Positions 17,085 to 25,256 of a DNA stretch of 64,000 nucleotides are shown piece after piece. The stretch spans positions 7,815,411 through 7,879,410 of the forward strand of contig NZ_CP054839.1 in the NCBI RefSeq assembly GCF_018141105.1, written 5' to 3'. How positions within the stretch are numbered: position 1 is the first letter of the stretch; the number at the start of each line of letters is the position of its first letter. The notes beneath the pieces were generated by a model, which worked only from the letters and a program-made list of their open reading frames with translations, was not told where the DNA came from and did no database searches. This DNA comes from Saccharopolyspora erythraea (GTDB lineage: Bacteria > Actinomycetota > Actinomycetes > Mycobacteriales > Pseudonocardiaceae). The position numbers and the translations under genes are program-made.

Positions 17085-18254
17085 GTGCGTACTCCTGCTC
17101 TCACCGCCCGGCTCCGACCGTTCACTTCCACGATCTTCGCGGAGATCACCGAGCTCGCGAGGCGGACCGGGGCGGTCAACCTCGGTCAGGGCTTCCCCGA
17201 CACCGACGGTCCCGAGGGCATGCTCAGAGTCGCGCAACAGGCGATCGCCGACGGCGTGAACCAGTACCCGCCGGGCGCCGGCGCGCCCGAGCTGCGCGGG
17301 GCGATCGCCGCGCACCGCCGCAGCCGCTACGGCATCGAGCACGACCCCGAAGGCGAGATCCTGGTGACCGTCGGGGCCACCGAGGCGATGTCGGCCGCGA
17401 TGCTCGCGCTGGTTGAACCCGGCGACGAGGTCGTGCTGATCGAGCCCTACTACGACGCCTACCCCGTCGCGGTCGCGATGGCCGGAGGCGTGCGCCGGAC
17501 CGTGCCGCTCACGCAGGGACCGGACCACCGCTTCGTGCTCGACGTCGACGCGCTGCGCGCGGCCGTCGGGCCGCAGACCCGCGCGCTGGTGCTGAACTCT
17601 CCGCACAACCCCACCGGAACGGTGTTCACCGACGACGAGCTGGCGGCGATCGCCGATGTCTGCCGCGAGCACGACGTCATCGCCATCACCGACGAGGTCT
17701 ACGAGCACCTGCTGTTCGACGGGCGCAAGCACAAGCCGCTGGCGACCCTGCCGGGCATGGCCGAGCGCACCCTGTCGATCTCCAGCGTCGGCAAGAGCTT
17801 CAGCGCCACCGGGTGGAAGATCGGGTGGGTCTGCGGACCGCGGGAGCTGGTCGCCGCGGTGCGCGCCGCCAAGCAGTTCATCACCTTCGTCGGCGGTGCA
17901 CCGTTCCAGCCCGCCGTCGCCCACGCGCTCCAGCACGAGCTCGACTGGGCCGAGCAACTGCGGCTGGACCTCCAGCGCAAGCGAGACATGCTCTCCGACG
18001 GCCTGGCCGAAGCGGGCTTCGACGTGCTGGCCAGCGAGGGCACCTACTTCATCTGCGCCGACGTTCGCCCACTGGGCTTCAGCGACGGGGCGCAGCTGTG
18101 CCGCGAGCTGCCCGAGCGGATCGGGGTCGCCGCGATTCCGGTGCAGGTGTTCTGCGACCACCCCGACGCGACCAGGCACCTGGTTCGCTTCGCGTTCTGC
18201 AAGCGCGACGAGGTCCTGAACGAGGCCGTCGAACGGCTCCACAAGCTGCGCTGA
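17085..18254 (+). CDS. Class I PLP aminotransferase (DapC / methionine aminotransferase type)
   Basis: 389 aa fold-type I enzyme. AVNLGQGFPDTDGPEGM, NQYPPGAGAPELR, LNSPHNPTGTVF (substrate-binding Asn), ITDEVYEHL (Asp/Tyr contacting PLP) and SVGKSFSATGWKIGW with the Schiff-base Lys are all present, and RFAFCK holds the carboxylate Arg. It is closest to the YbdL / kynurenine aminotransferase / Rv0858c group; substrate uncertain. TACGCT at 17071-17076 lies 8 bases before the GTG, so a leaderless mRNA is likely. It converges on the CHAT gene with a 2-bp gap. Confidence 0.88.
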   Translation: MRTPALTARLRPFTSTIFAEITELARRTGAVNLGQGFPDTDGPEGMLRVAQQAIADGVNQYPPGAGAPELRGAIAAHRRSRYGIEHDPEGEILVTVGATEAMSAAMLALVEPGDEVVLIEPYYDAYPVAVAMAGGVRRTVPLTQGPDHRFVLDVDALRAAVGPQTRALVLNSPHNPTGTVFTDDELAAIADVCREHDVIAITDEVYEHLLFDGRKHKPLATLPGMAERTLSISSVGKSFSATGWKIGWVCGPRELVAAVRAAKQFITFVGGAPFQPAVAHALQHELDWAEQLRLDLQRKRDMLSDGLAEAGFDVLASEGTYFICADVRPLGFSDGAQLCRELPERIGVAAIPVQVFCDHPDATRHLVRFAFCKRDEVLNEAVERLHKLR

Positions 18255-18256
18255 CA

Positions 18257-20959
18257 TCAGCGTCCTCCGCATCCGAGGCACACGAACCCGGATTCGCCGT
18301 GTGCCGCCTGCGCCTGGGCCAGTGCCGTCGCGGGCGGCACCCCGCGCCGCAGCGCGGAGTGCAATGCGACCATGACCTCGGCCGTTCGTTCGTCCGGAAC
18401 CGGGATCACGCTGGCGATCACGGTTGCCGTGCCGCGGCCGAGCAGCGCGGCGGCCAGCCCGCTGAGCTGGTCGCAGGGGCTGATCGCCGACTGGCCGACC
18501 TCGCACGCCGAAAGCACCACGGTCGTCGGACCGCGGTGCAGGCGGTCCAGGTCGTAGCCGTAGAGCGGACCGTCGGCGAGCTCGAGGCAGGAGAGCAGGG
18601 GCTGGTCGCCGCGGAACCGGCCGTGGGCGGCGACGTGCACGGTGCCTGCTCCGTCCACTGTGTCCAGAACGCGTTCGGCCGTCGCGTCGGCTCCCGTGAG
18701 CAGTTCGCCACCTGCGGCCGCGTGCAGGTCGGCGACCTCGCGCTCGGCGTGCTCCAGGCCGGGCCCCGCGACCCAGACCTCCCGGGCCCCGGGAGTGGTC
18801 TCGGCGATGTCGGCCGCTCCGCGCAACCAGCACCGCAGCGAAGGCGCGACGGTCACGCCCCGCCCGCGCAGCGGGGGTAGCGCCGCCCACGGAAGCGCGT
18901 GCAGGCTGCCGGTGGGCACGACCACGAGCGGGCGTCCCCTTTCCAGTTCACCGGCGACCGGCCCCAACACCCGCTCGGCGATGATCTCGGCGGACCCGAG
19001 CACCCAGCCGTCGAACATCGCACGGACCGCGCTGTCGGGCTTTTCCGCCTGCCTGGACAGGAAATTGCGCAACCTCGCCACCTCGCCCACCACGGCGGAC
19101 TCGGCTCCCAGCGCGTGCAGCCGCACTACTCCATCCACAATGGACACAGCGCGCAGCCGACCGTCGACGGTGAAGAAGTTGAGCAGCACCGCGTCACCGA
19201 GCTCGGCGACGACATCGCCGAGCTCCCAGCGGCCCCACGCACCCTCGGTGGCACCGTTGACCAGCATCGCGCGACGGCGCACCCGGCCTTCCAGCGCCTC
19301 GACCCGCCGCAGCGCGGCACCGTTCCTGGAACCGCGCGTGTCCGCCACTGCCGCGCGCAGCTCGACCAGCGAGCGGCGCAGTTCCGGATCGGCAGGCGGT
19401 TGCAGCGCCCGGCGCTGCAACGCGCTGGCACGTGCGCATTCGGTCCAGCGAAGCACCAGCTCCGGGTCGCCGACGCGCAACGCCGCGGTCACCGCTGTGC
19501 CCGCGAGGTCGGCTGCCAGCCCGAAGGTGTGCACTCGCAGCTCGAACGCAGCCATGGCCGCCGCGTAGCTCTCGACCGCCCGCAACCCGCCCCGGCACGC
19601 GGCGAACACGCCCGGCAGGTCCCCTGCCTGCTCGGCGAGCAGCGCCCTGGCGTGCCAGCCGACCGCGAGCTGCGACGCACCCGCCCTCGGGTCCTCGCTC
19701 GAGGCCGCCGCGAGGGACAGCAGCTTGCGCGACAACGCGGGCATACCGGCTCCGCCCGCCACGCGCCCCGCGACGAGCCACAGCTCCGCTGCCGCCGCGG
19801 ACCAGCCGAAGCCGGCGCACACCACGCCCGCCCGTCGCGCCGCGACCAGCGCATACCGCGAGCGGTGTCCGTTGCGCAGCTTCGCCTGCCACTCGGTGGC
19901 CGCCGCGAGCGCCGCCCAGGCGGGACGCCGCTGTGCGCGGAACAACCGCCGGGCCGCACCGGCGGCTTCGACAGCCGCCCGCGCGTCGCCGTCCCGGAGA
20001 GCGCACCCGGCGAGGGCGAGCCTGGTCTCGGCAAGCCGCACGGCCCGTCCCCGCGCGGCCAGCCGGTCCGCAGCCCGCTCCATCTCGGTGCGCGCCTCGG
20101 CGGTGAGCCCGGCCGCGGCGAGCGCCTCGGCGCGGTCGACCAGCGCCTCCGGGTTCGACTCGGTGTCGAGGCCCATCGACAACGCCGCTGAGTACAGCCT
20201 CAGCGCCCTGGGCAGGTCGCCGGCCCGGAACGCCACGCAGCCGCGGTTGTGCCTGCAACCGGCAGCCCGTCCGGGCTGATCCGCCGAGGCGAAGATCCGC
20301 TCGGCGCGCGCCAGGTCGGCTTCGGCCTCCTCCAGGCCGTTCGAGTACATCCACGCGAGCCCGCGTCCGAGTAGCGCGTTGGCCACCCACCGCAGGTCTT
20401 CCTTCGACTGACACTCTTGCGAGCGCTCGGGCTCCTCCGGCACGGAGTCCTCGCACCCGGAGATCTGATCCGGGTCCAGCTGCGCCAAAGCCTCGGTGAG
20501 CTGGGTGATCGCCTCGGGGAACCGGTCGTTCTGGCAGTACAGCAGCCCGCGAAGGCACACCGCGCGCCGCCGGTCCCGCCCGCGCAGCCGTGGTTCGGCG
20601 GCGAGGAGGTGCTCCCAGCAGGCGTCGGCCATCCCCCGGTCGAACTCGATCCAGGCGAGAGTCAGCCGGAGCTGGGCCTCGCGCTCCTCCAGCCCACCGC
20701 GCCGCGCCGCCGTCAGGCCCAGCCGCGCGTGCTTGCGCGCGTCCCGCAGCCTGCCCCGCTCGACCTCCGCCAGGGCGGCGACATGCCTGGCGAGCACCCG
20801 GAACTCGACATCGCGAACCGGCTCCGACAGCCAGCGCTCGGCGTGGCGCAGGGCCTCCTCCGGAGCGGTGCTCGCACGCCCCCGCCACCCGAGCGCGGTC
20901 TCGATCCTCGTCTCGCCGACCGTCCGGACGGCGGTCCCGGCGCTCAACAGACCAGCCAA
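18257..20959 (-). CDS. TPR-CHAT protease (caspase-like)
   Basis: 900 aa counted from the TTG at 20959; a TTG at 20947 that overlaps the previous stop is an alternative. Residues about 25-560 are helical TPR-type repeats. The C-terminal CHAT domain (about 620-900) carries TVHVAAHGRF with His779 and VVLSACEVGQ with Cys819, the caspase-type dyad 40 residues apart, and the family ending GESGFVCLG. No signal peptide or membrane segment. CHAT domains are peptidases of the caspase/separase clan; with TPRs they act as switchable proteases. Last gene of the S8-sigma operon; 16-base overlap with the gene before. Confidence 0.9.
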   Translation of the reverse strand: MAGLLSAGTAVRTVGETRIETALGWRGRASTAPEEALRHAERWLSEPVRDVEFRVLARHVAALAEVERGRLRDARKHARLGLTAARRGGLEEREAQLRLTLAWIEFDRGMADACWEHLLAAEPRLRGRDRRRAVCLRGLLYCQNDRFPEAITQLTEALAQLDPDQISGCEDSVPEEPERSQECQSKEDLRWVANALLGRGLAWMYSNGLEEAEADLARAERIFASADQPGRAAGCRHNRGCVAFRAGDLPRALRLYSAALSMGLDTESNPEALVDRAEALAAAGLTAEARTEMERAADRLAARGRAVRLAETRLALAGCALRDGDARAAVEAAGAARRLFRAQRRPAWAALAAATEWQAKLRNGHRSRYALVAARRAGVVCAGFGWSAAAAELWLVAGRVAGGAGMPALSRKLLSLAAASSEDPRAGASQLAVGWHARALLAEQAGDLPGVFAACRGGLRAVESYAAAMAAFELRVHTFGLAADLAGTAVTAALRVGDPELVLRWTECARASALQRRALQPPADPELRRSLVELRAAVADTRGSRNGAALRRVEALEGRVRRRAMLVNGATEGAWGRWELGDVVAELGDAVLLNFFTVDGRLRAVSIVDGVVRLHALGAESAVVGEVARLRNFLSRQAEKPDSAVRAMFDGWVLGSAEIIAERVLGPVAGELERGRPLVVVPTGSLHALPWAALPPLRGRGVTVAPSLRCWLRGAADIAETTPGAREVWVAGPGLEHAEREVADLHAAAGGELLTGADATAERVLDTVDGAGTVHVAAHGRFRGDQPLLSCLELADGPLYGYDLDRLHRGPTTVVLSACEVGQSAISPCDQLSGLAAALLGRGTATVIASVIPVPDERTAEVMVALHSALRRGVPPATALAQAQAAHGESGFVCLGCGGR

Positions 20960-21420
20960 TCCGCGACGGCGGGAGTGGACCGCTCCTGCCGGAACACCAC
21001 GCTCAGCGGTCCCCGGGGGACGTCGTCCACCGCGAACCCACCGCGTTCGTCGAGCGCACCGACGCTCTCGCCGGTGGCGTGCCGGAGCACGACGTCACCG
21101 GCGGGGGCGCTGTGCCCGGGACGGCCGAGCACCAGCCCAACCGCGCGGAACAAGCCCTCGGTGGTCGGGATCAGGTCCATCTCCAGCATCCGCCCGGGCA
21201 TCGCGAACGTGAGCACCCTGGCGTCGCACATGCCCGCACGCCGGGTCCGAGCCGGAGCGTCCGCCGAGTCGCCGACCAACCGCAGCGCCGTCGAGCCGCC
21301 GCCCGACCACTTCCGCGACGCCGCTGCGTAGGCCGCCTCGACGAGCCGCTGCGGCGCCGGATCACAGGTCTCGAACAGGTCGCGCAGGACCCGCAGTTCG
21401 GCCGGAGGTCGCACTCTCAT
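20944..21420 (-). CDS. 158-aa protein with C-terminal beta domain (CHAT partner)
   Basis: The N-terminal helix RDLFETCDPAPQRLVEAAYAAA resembles the DPVP-type lead of proteins found beside ECF sigma factors in actinomycetes. The C-terminal half (GDVVLRHATGESVGALDERG through FAVDDVPRGPLSVVF) looks like a carboxypeptidase-regulatory-like beta sandwich. No transmembrane segment. The ATG overlaps the stop of the 104-aa gene (ATGA), and the 3' end overlaps the CHAT gene. Possible adaptor, substrate or sigma-binding protein; this is inference. Confidence 0.7.
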   Translation of the reverse strand: MRVRPPAELRVLRDLFETCDPAPQRLVEAAYAAASRKWSGGGSTALRLVGDSADAPARTRRAGMCDARVLTFAMPGRMLEMDLIPTTEGLFRAVGLVLGRPGHSAPAGDVVLRHATGESVGALDERGGFAVDDVPRGPLSVVFRQERSTPAVADWLVC

Positions 21421-21731
21421 CGCACAGCCCTGCCTTCCACGGACGCACCGGCTCGGCGGTGGAGAAAGGAGTGGACGGACAGCCCGGACTGACGGGGCAG
21501 CCGTTCCACGCGTCGATCCTGTTGCACGGCGCAGGCAACGTCTCGCGCGCGGAGATCACGCATGGGACCGGAGACCGGTCGAAGGTCCCCATCGTCCGGC
21601 GCAAGGTGGACGTCCCGCTGGACAAGCGACCAGCCACCACGGATCCCTCGAGCAAGACCACCAACGCCGGAACACGACACCGTGCCGAAGCCGAAGCCTC
21701 CGGCTCCACCACAGCTCTTCCGCAGGTTCAT
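21417..21731 (-). CDS. Hypothetical 104-aa protein between sigma factor and 158-aa gene
   Basis: Gly-rich N-terminus MNLRKSCGGAGGFGFG, then an Arg-rich body; no family recognised. Support is contextual: GGAGGAGG ribosome site, TGATG overlap with the sigma gene, and ATGA overlap with the next gene. Against it, its third-position G/C (about two thirds) is lower than normal here, and a frame on the other strand (start 21459) has a more typical codon pattern. It may be a fast-evolving peptide or a non-coding coupling spacer. Confidence 0.5.
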   Translation of the reverse strand: MNLRKSCGGAGGFGFGTVSCSGVGGLARGIRGGWSLVQRDVHLAPDDGDLRPVSGPMRDLRARDVACAVQQDRRVERLPRQSGLSVHSFLHRRAGASVEGRAVR

Positions 21732-22312
21732 CACGCCGCCTCCTCCGCTCCGCCGAGCGAGGTCATCCGCTGCCGGAGCAGCGCAAGGCACCTGCTGCGC
21801 TTGGGTCCGATGGTTCCGCGCGCCATGCCGAGCGCCTCGCTCACCTGCGCGTAGCTGGTCTCCGGGGCGACCGCCAGCACGCGCAGCAACTGCTGGCAGC
21901 GCTGCGAGAGCTGGCCGAACGCCTGCCACAAGCGGGCGGCGGTGATCGAGCGCAGGGCCTTGCTCTCCGGTCCGTCGTCGTGGTCCGGGACGTCGAACAG
22001 CGCCGGGTCCACACCCGTAGGCGCCTCGCGCTGCCGTGCCCGGGCGAGGCGGGCGGACTCCCGGCGCGCGGTGGTCACCAGCCACCCCGAGAGGGCGTCG
22101 GGACTCCGCAGTCGTTCGAGGTTCTCGGCCAGCAGCAACCAGGTGGCCTGGTACACGTCCTCGGCGTCGGTGTGGTTCGAGCAGTACGCCCTGGCCACAC
22201 CCCACACCACCGGGCCGTTGCGGTCCACCAGCTCCTCCCACGCCTGAGCGCTGCCGCGCACCGCGCTGTGCACCAGTGCCGCCGAGCCACCGACTTCCCG
22301 GACCTCGCGCAT
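21731..22312 (-). CDS. Sigma-70 family (ECF-like) RNA polymerase sigma factor
   Basis: 193 aa. Region 2: ELVDRNGPVVWGVARAYCSN, then DAEDVYQATWLLLAENL and SPDALSGWLVTTARRES (core and -10 contacts). Region 4: LWQAFGQLSQRCQQLLRVLA, then SYAQVSEALGMARGTIGPKR, a helix-turn-helix for -35 recognition. Regions 1 and 3 are absent. No anti-sigma membrane protein is encoded next to it, so control may be by the protease partners. ATG 22312 follows GGGAAG at about 6 bases, directly behind a hairpin. Confidence 0.93.
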   Translation of the reverse strand: MREVREVGGSAALVHSAVRGSAQAWEELVDRNGPVVWGVARAYCSNHTDAEDVYQATWLLLAENLERLRSPDALSGWLVTTARRESARLARARQREAPTGVDPALFDVPDHDDGPESKALRSITAARLWQAFGQLSQRCQQLLRVLAVAPETSYAQVSEALGMARGTIGPKRSRCLALLRQRMTSLGGAEEAA

Positions 22313-22321
22313 GACGACTTC

Positions 22322-22371
22322 CCTTCGCCTCTCGATCGATCAACATCGCCCGCGAATAAGAGAAGCGAAGG
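22322..22371 (-). promoter_or_regulatory. Hairpin just before the sigma factor ribosome site
   Basis: On the minus strand CCTTCGCTTCTC pairs with GAGAGGCGAAGG (12 bp, one G-U), loop 26. It fills most of the 85-base gap between the S8 peptidase stop and the sigma start and abuts the GGGAAG ribosome site. It could damp translation or attenuate transcription into the sigma gene. Confidence 0.5.
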
Positions 22372-22397
22372 GGTCCGCTGGATTCAGGCTTTCCCGA

Positions 22398-23510
22398 TTA
22401 ACGCCCGAACGGGTAACGCCGCCGCGCCTCCTGCCGGGCCGCTGCCGCAGTGCCGCCGGTCTCCAGCGCGACCGCCGCAGCGGCCGCGACCCGGGGAGCG
22501 GCGAACGAAGTACCGCTCCAACGCGCGAATCCGTACGTGCGCGCACCCTTCGGCCGCAGCCGGACGTAGCTGCTCACGACGTCCACTCCGGGCGCGGCCG
22601 CGTCCACCCACGGCCCGGAGTTGGAGAAGTCCGCGAGCGCGCCGTCGTCGCCCGTGGCTGCCACCGCGATCACCGACGGCAGCGCCGCGGGCCAGAACGG
22701 GCGCGACAGCGAGTGGTTGCCCGCCGCGGCGACGACCACCGCGGCACCGAAGCGTTCGATCTCGGCCCGCAGGATCGGCGGGCATACGTCGTCGGGGGTG
22801 TGGCAGCCGGCGGTCAGCACGACGACGTCCGGCCTCTCGTCCAGCAGCGAGCGCAGACCCGCGGCGACCGTGACGTCGTCGGTGAATCCCAGCGGGGAAA
22901 GCACGCCGCGAGACCGGATCACCGCGCCGGGTGCGTGCTGGAGCACCACACCGGACACGAAGGTGCCGTGCCCTGCCTGGCGGTCCTGACCGGAATCGTC
23001 GTCGGCGTCGAGCACCTCGGGCACGCCCTCGAACCACGGCCGCGACCGGAACCACGGATGCGGGTCCAGGCCGGTGTCGAGCACGCCGACGGTGACCCGC
23101 CGCCGCCACGACGTGTCGGGAGGGGCGGGAACCGGCAGCGCGTCCTCGACCTCGGACCCGGTGCCCCAGATCACCGGAGTGCCCAACATCAGCGCGGAGC
23201 CGAGGTGGACGTGGTTGGCCGCGACCCCGTCGTTCTCCCGGGCGATGTCGACGCATCTGTCCTGCTCAGCAGGCCGAAGCCGGAGCCTGGCCACGCTGAG
23301 TGCGGTGTCGTGGCGGACCTCGTCGACCCAGCGGCGCAGCCTGTCCGCCACCACGCCCGCGGCATCGGCCCGCGCCACCAGCTCACCGCGTCGCACCAGG
23401 CACTCCGCAGGCCCGTCCGGGTCGTGCAGCAGGAGGTCGTGACCGCGTCGCGCCCAGCGGTCCCGGAGCTCAGCGGCGCTGAAGGCTTCGCTCTGATCCA
23501 CAAGGGACAC
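22398..23510 (-). CDS. Intracellular S8 (subtilisin-like) serine peptidase
   Basis: 370 aa with a complete catalytic set: Asp145 in VGVLDTGLDP, His181 in GHGTFVSG, Asn265 in AAAGNH (oxyanion) and Ser335 in GTSFAAPRVA. No signal peptide, so it acts in the cytoplasm. The first 130 residues are a non-catalytic domain (possible pro-region or sensor). Start is GTG 23510; a second GTG lies three codons in. First gene of the minus-strand operon that continues with the sigma factor, two small proteins and the TPR-CHAT protease. Confidence 0.93.
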   Translation of the reverse strand: MSLVDQSEAFSAAELRDRWARRGHDLLLHDPDGPAECLVRRGELVARADAAGVVADRLRRWVDEVRHDTALSVARLRLRPAEQDRCVDIARENDGVAANHVHLGSALMLGTPVIWGTGSEVEDALPVPAPPDTSWRRRVTVGVLDTGLDPHPWFRSRPWFEGVPEVLDADDDSGQDRQAGHGTFVSGVVLQHAPGAVIRSRGVLSPLGFTDDVTVAAGLRSLLDERPDVVVLTAGCHTPDDVCPPILRAEIERFGAAVVVAAAGNHSLSRPFWPAALPSVIAVAATGDDGALADFSNSGPWVDAAAPGVDVVSSYVRLRPKGARTYGFARWSGTSFAAPRVAAAAAVALETGGTAAAARQEARRRYPFGR

Positions 23511-23587
23511 TTTGGGTGAGTGTGGTCAGGTCCACAGCGGACACGCCATCGGGCGTCCGGCAATCACCCGACCGGCGAGCTGTTCGA

Positions 23588-23610
23588 CCTTGGCAAGGCG
23601 GTGCTCTACC
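23588..23610 (-). other. tRNA-Gly-like 23-base fragment
   Basis: Read on the minus strand it begins GGTAGAGCACCGCC and continues TTGCCAAGG, nearly the D-arm to anticodon-loop segment of an actinobacterial tRNA-Gly(GCC). The sequences on either side do not fold as a tRNA. It could be a chance match or a relic. It lies in the 239-base spacer between the divergent S8 peptidase and repeat-protein genes. Confidence 0.3.
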
Positions 23611-23749
23611 TGAAGAATCAGAACGGTCTCCCGGTGATCACTGCATTCGGCGGCACGACACCGCCTGTACGGGTGGTTGAACCCCGAGTGAGGTGCCAAC
23701 CATCCTGGCGCGGGAGACGATACGGCGCGAACGTACCGACAGGGCGGTG

Positions 23750-25030
23750 ATGAAGGTGACCGGATACTGCGCATCGCGCAGCCGCTGGTCCCGCCTCCGC
23801 GCCCATGCCGCCCGGGCGGTGGTCGTCGGAGGCGTCCTCGCCGGCGCCTGGTTCGCGGGTACGTCCGCCGCCATCGCCGACGGCAAGTCCGGCGACGGCT
23901 TGGCAACCGTCGGGATCACCCTGCACGGCGAAGCCCCGCAGCCCTTACGGCACGAGACGCAGCTCCGCCTCGCCCCCGGCCCGGAAGGCGGCACCGCGCA
24001 ACAGCAGGACGCAACAGCGCGGGACGGTGCGGCAGAGGCCAGGCAGGGCACGACTGCTGGCGGAGCCGACCAGTCGAGCACCGGGGCGGATCGCCTCGAG
24101 GCACCCCGGCAGGGCGGGACCGCGCAGAGCGTCGAAGCCCGGTCGGGCAACACCGCTGACCGCGTCGAATCGGCCCAGCAAGGCGGCGCCGCGGAAAGAG
24201 TCGAAGCAGCCCAGCAAGGCGCCGCGGACCGGGTCAAAACGGCCCAGCAGGGCGGAACCGCAGACAGGGTCGAACAGGGCGGCGCCGCGAACAGGATCAA
24301 GGCCGGCCATGCGGCTCAGCGCATCGAGAGCACCCAGCACGCCAGCGCGACGGATCGGGTGCAAACCGCACAGGCGGACCGAGTCGCCCAGGACGGCGGA
24401 ACCGCGAACAGGATCGAAGCCGCACAGCAGGGCAGCGCCGCGAATCGCATCGAGGCGGCTGACCCGAGCGGTCGGGTGCAGGCGGCATCGCCCGCGCGCC
24501 GAGTCGAGAAAGCCCAGCAGCCCAAGCCCGTAGCGGCGTGGCCGCACGCGCAGCGCCTGGACCTGCCCGACGTCACGCTGTTCGCCGACGAGCCGGACCC
24601 CAGCGAGCCGGAGGCCGGAACACCGCCGCTCCTGGAAGTCCCCGAACCGCACCTCGGCCCACCCTCGACTCCCATCGCACCGCACGACCTATCGCTGTCG
24701 CCGCAGGTGAGCACGCAGGGAACGCAAGCCGCGCCCACCGGTCCCGTTGCGCGCGACCGGGCTTCACGCCTCGCGGCAACAGGGTTCTCGCGGCACGACC
24801 ACCACACCCGCGATGACCAGGCGCCGCTGCCGCCGGCTCCGGTCCCGAATCCGCCGCCGACGTCAGCGGGGGGACCCTCCGTCGGCGCGAGCGGTGGTGT
24901 GCGCACCATGGCGGCGATCCTGCCGTCCGGGCCCGACCTGCCCGACGCGCTGCCCAGCACACCTGCCGGCCGGGAGACGGTCCGGCCCGGCAGGCTCGTG
25001 CCGTTCGAACTTCCCGCTTCGCCCGACTGA
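23750..25030 (+). CDS. Secreted repeat protein, 426 aa
   Basis: ATG 23750 opens MKVTGYCASRSRWSRLRAHA, then a hydrophobic core VVVGGVLAGAWFAGTSAAIA that ends like a Sec signal peptide (AIA-DG). Residues about 95-245 are degenerate 11-residue repeats of the type RVEAAQQGGAA. The C-terminal third is Pro-rich without cysteines and ends VPFELPASPD. No family recognised; the helical, Gln/Ala-rich repeats could form a surface-exposed rod. It is divergent from the S8-sigma-CHAT operon, so a link to that system is possible but unproven. Confidence 0.65.
   Translation: MKVTGYCASRSRWSRLRAHAARAVVVGGVLAGAWFAGTSAAIADGKSGDGLATVGITLHGEAPQPLRHETQLRLAPGPEGGTAQQQDATARDGAAEARQGTTAGGADQSSTGADRLEAPRQGGTAQSVEARSGNTADRVESAQQGGAAERVEAAQQGAADRVKTAQQGGTADRVEQGGAANRIKAGHAAQRIESTQHASATDRVQTAQADRVAQDGGTANRIEAAQQGSAANRIEAADPSGRVQAASPARRVEKAQQPKPVAAWPHAQRLDLPDVTLFADEPDPSEPEAGTPPLLEVPEPHLGPPSTPIAPHDLSLSPQVSTQGTQAAPTGPVARDRASRLAATGFSRHDHHTRDDQAPLPPAPVPNPPPTSAGGPSVGASGGVRTMAAILPSGPDLPDALPSTPAGRETVRPGRLVPFELPASPD
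24088..24485 (+). repeat. Degenerate about 33-bp repeats inside the secreted protein gene
   Basis: Roughly 11 imperfect copies of a unit encoding (A/G)(D/N/E)R(V/I)E(A/S)AQQGG. Copies differ in length, with several lacking one to four residues, so the array has diverged by both point change and small indels. Confidence 0.7.
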
Positions 25031-25162
25031 TCGTCGGAGCTCTTCCAAAACACCGCACAGACTCCGGTCCGCCGACTGCGCCCGGACGGATCGGATGCGG
25101 GCACCACTGACCCGGCCTGACACCGGCAGCAGCCTGTCGGAAACGCCCTTGGGTGGTGCCCC

Positions 25163-25199
25163 GGCTCCGGTGTCGCAATGCCCCTGCGGCACCGGAGCC
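25163..25199. terminator. Terminator hairpin 1 between convergent genes
   Basis: Perfect 10-bp stem GGCTCCGGTG / CACCGGAGCC, loop 17, in the 226-base gap between the secreted repeat protein and the MocR gene. Confidence 0.55.
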
Positions 25200-25207
25200 C
25201 CGCCCAA

Positions 25208-25248
25208 GCCACCCACCGGCACGACGAGGGGCCGTGCCGGCGGGTGGC
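25208..25248. terminator. Terminator hairpin 2 between convergent genes
   Basis: 16-bp stem with one A-C mismatch (GCCACCCACCGGCACG at 25208-25223, partner at 25233-25248), loop 9, ending 8 bases before the MocR stop codon. Serves both directions. Confidence 0.7.
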
Positions 25249-25256
25249 CCAGGGCT

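Noticed and set aside
21459-21854. Plus-strand gene opposite the 104-aa frame
   Set aside because: Its codon pattern is good, but it would overlap the sigma factor's 3' end and has no ribosome site; noted as an alternative, not annotated.
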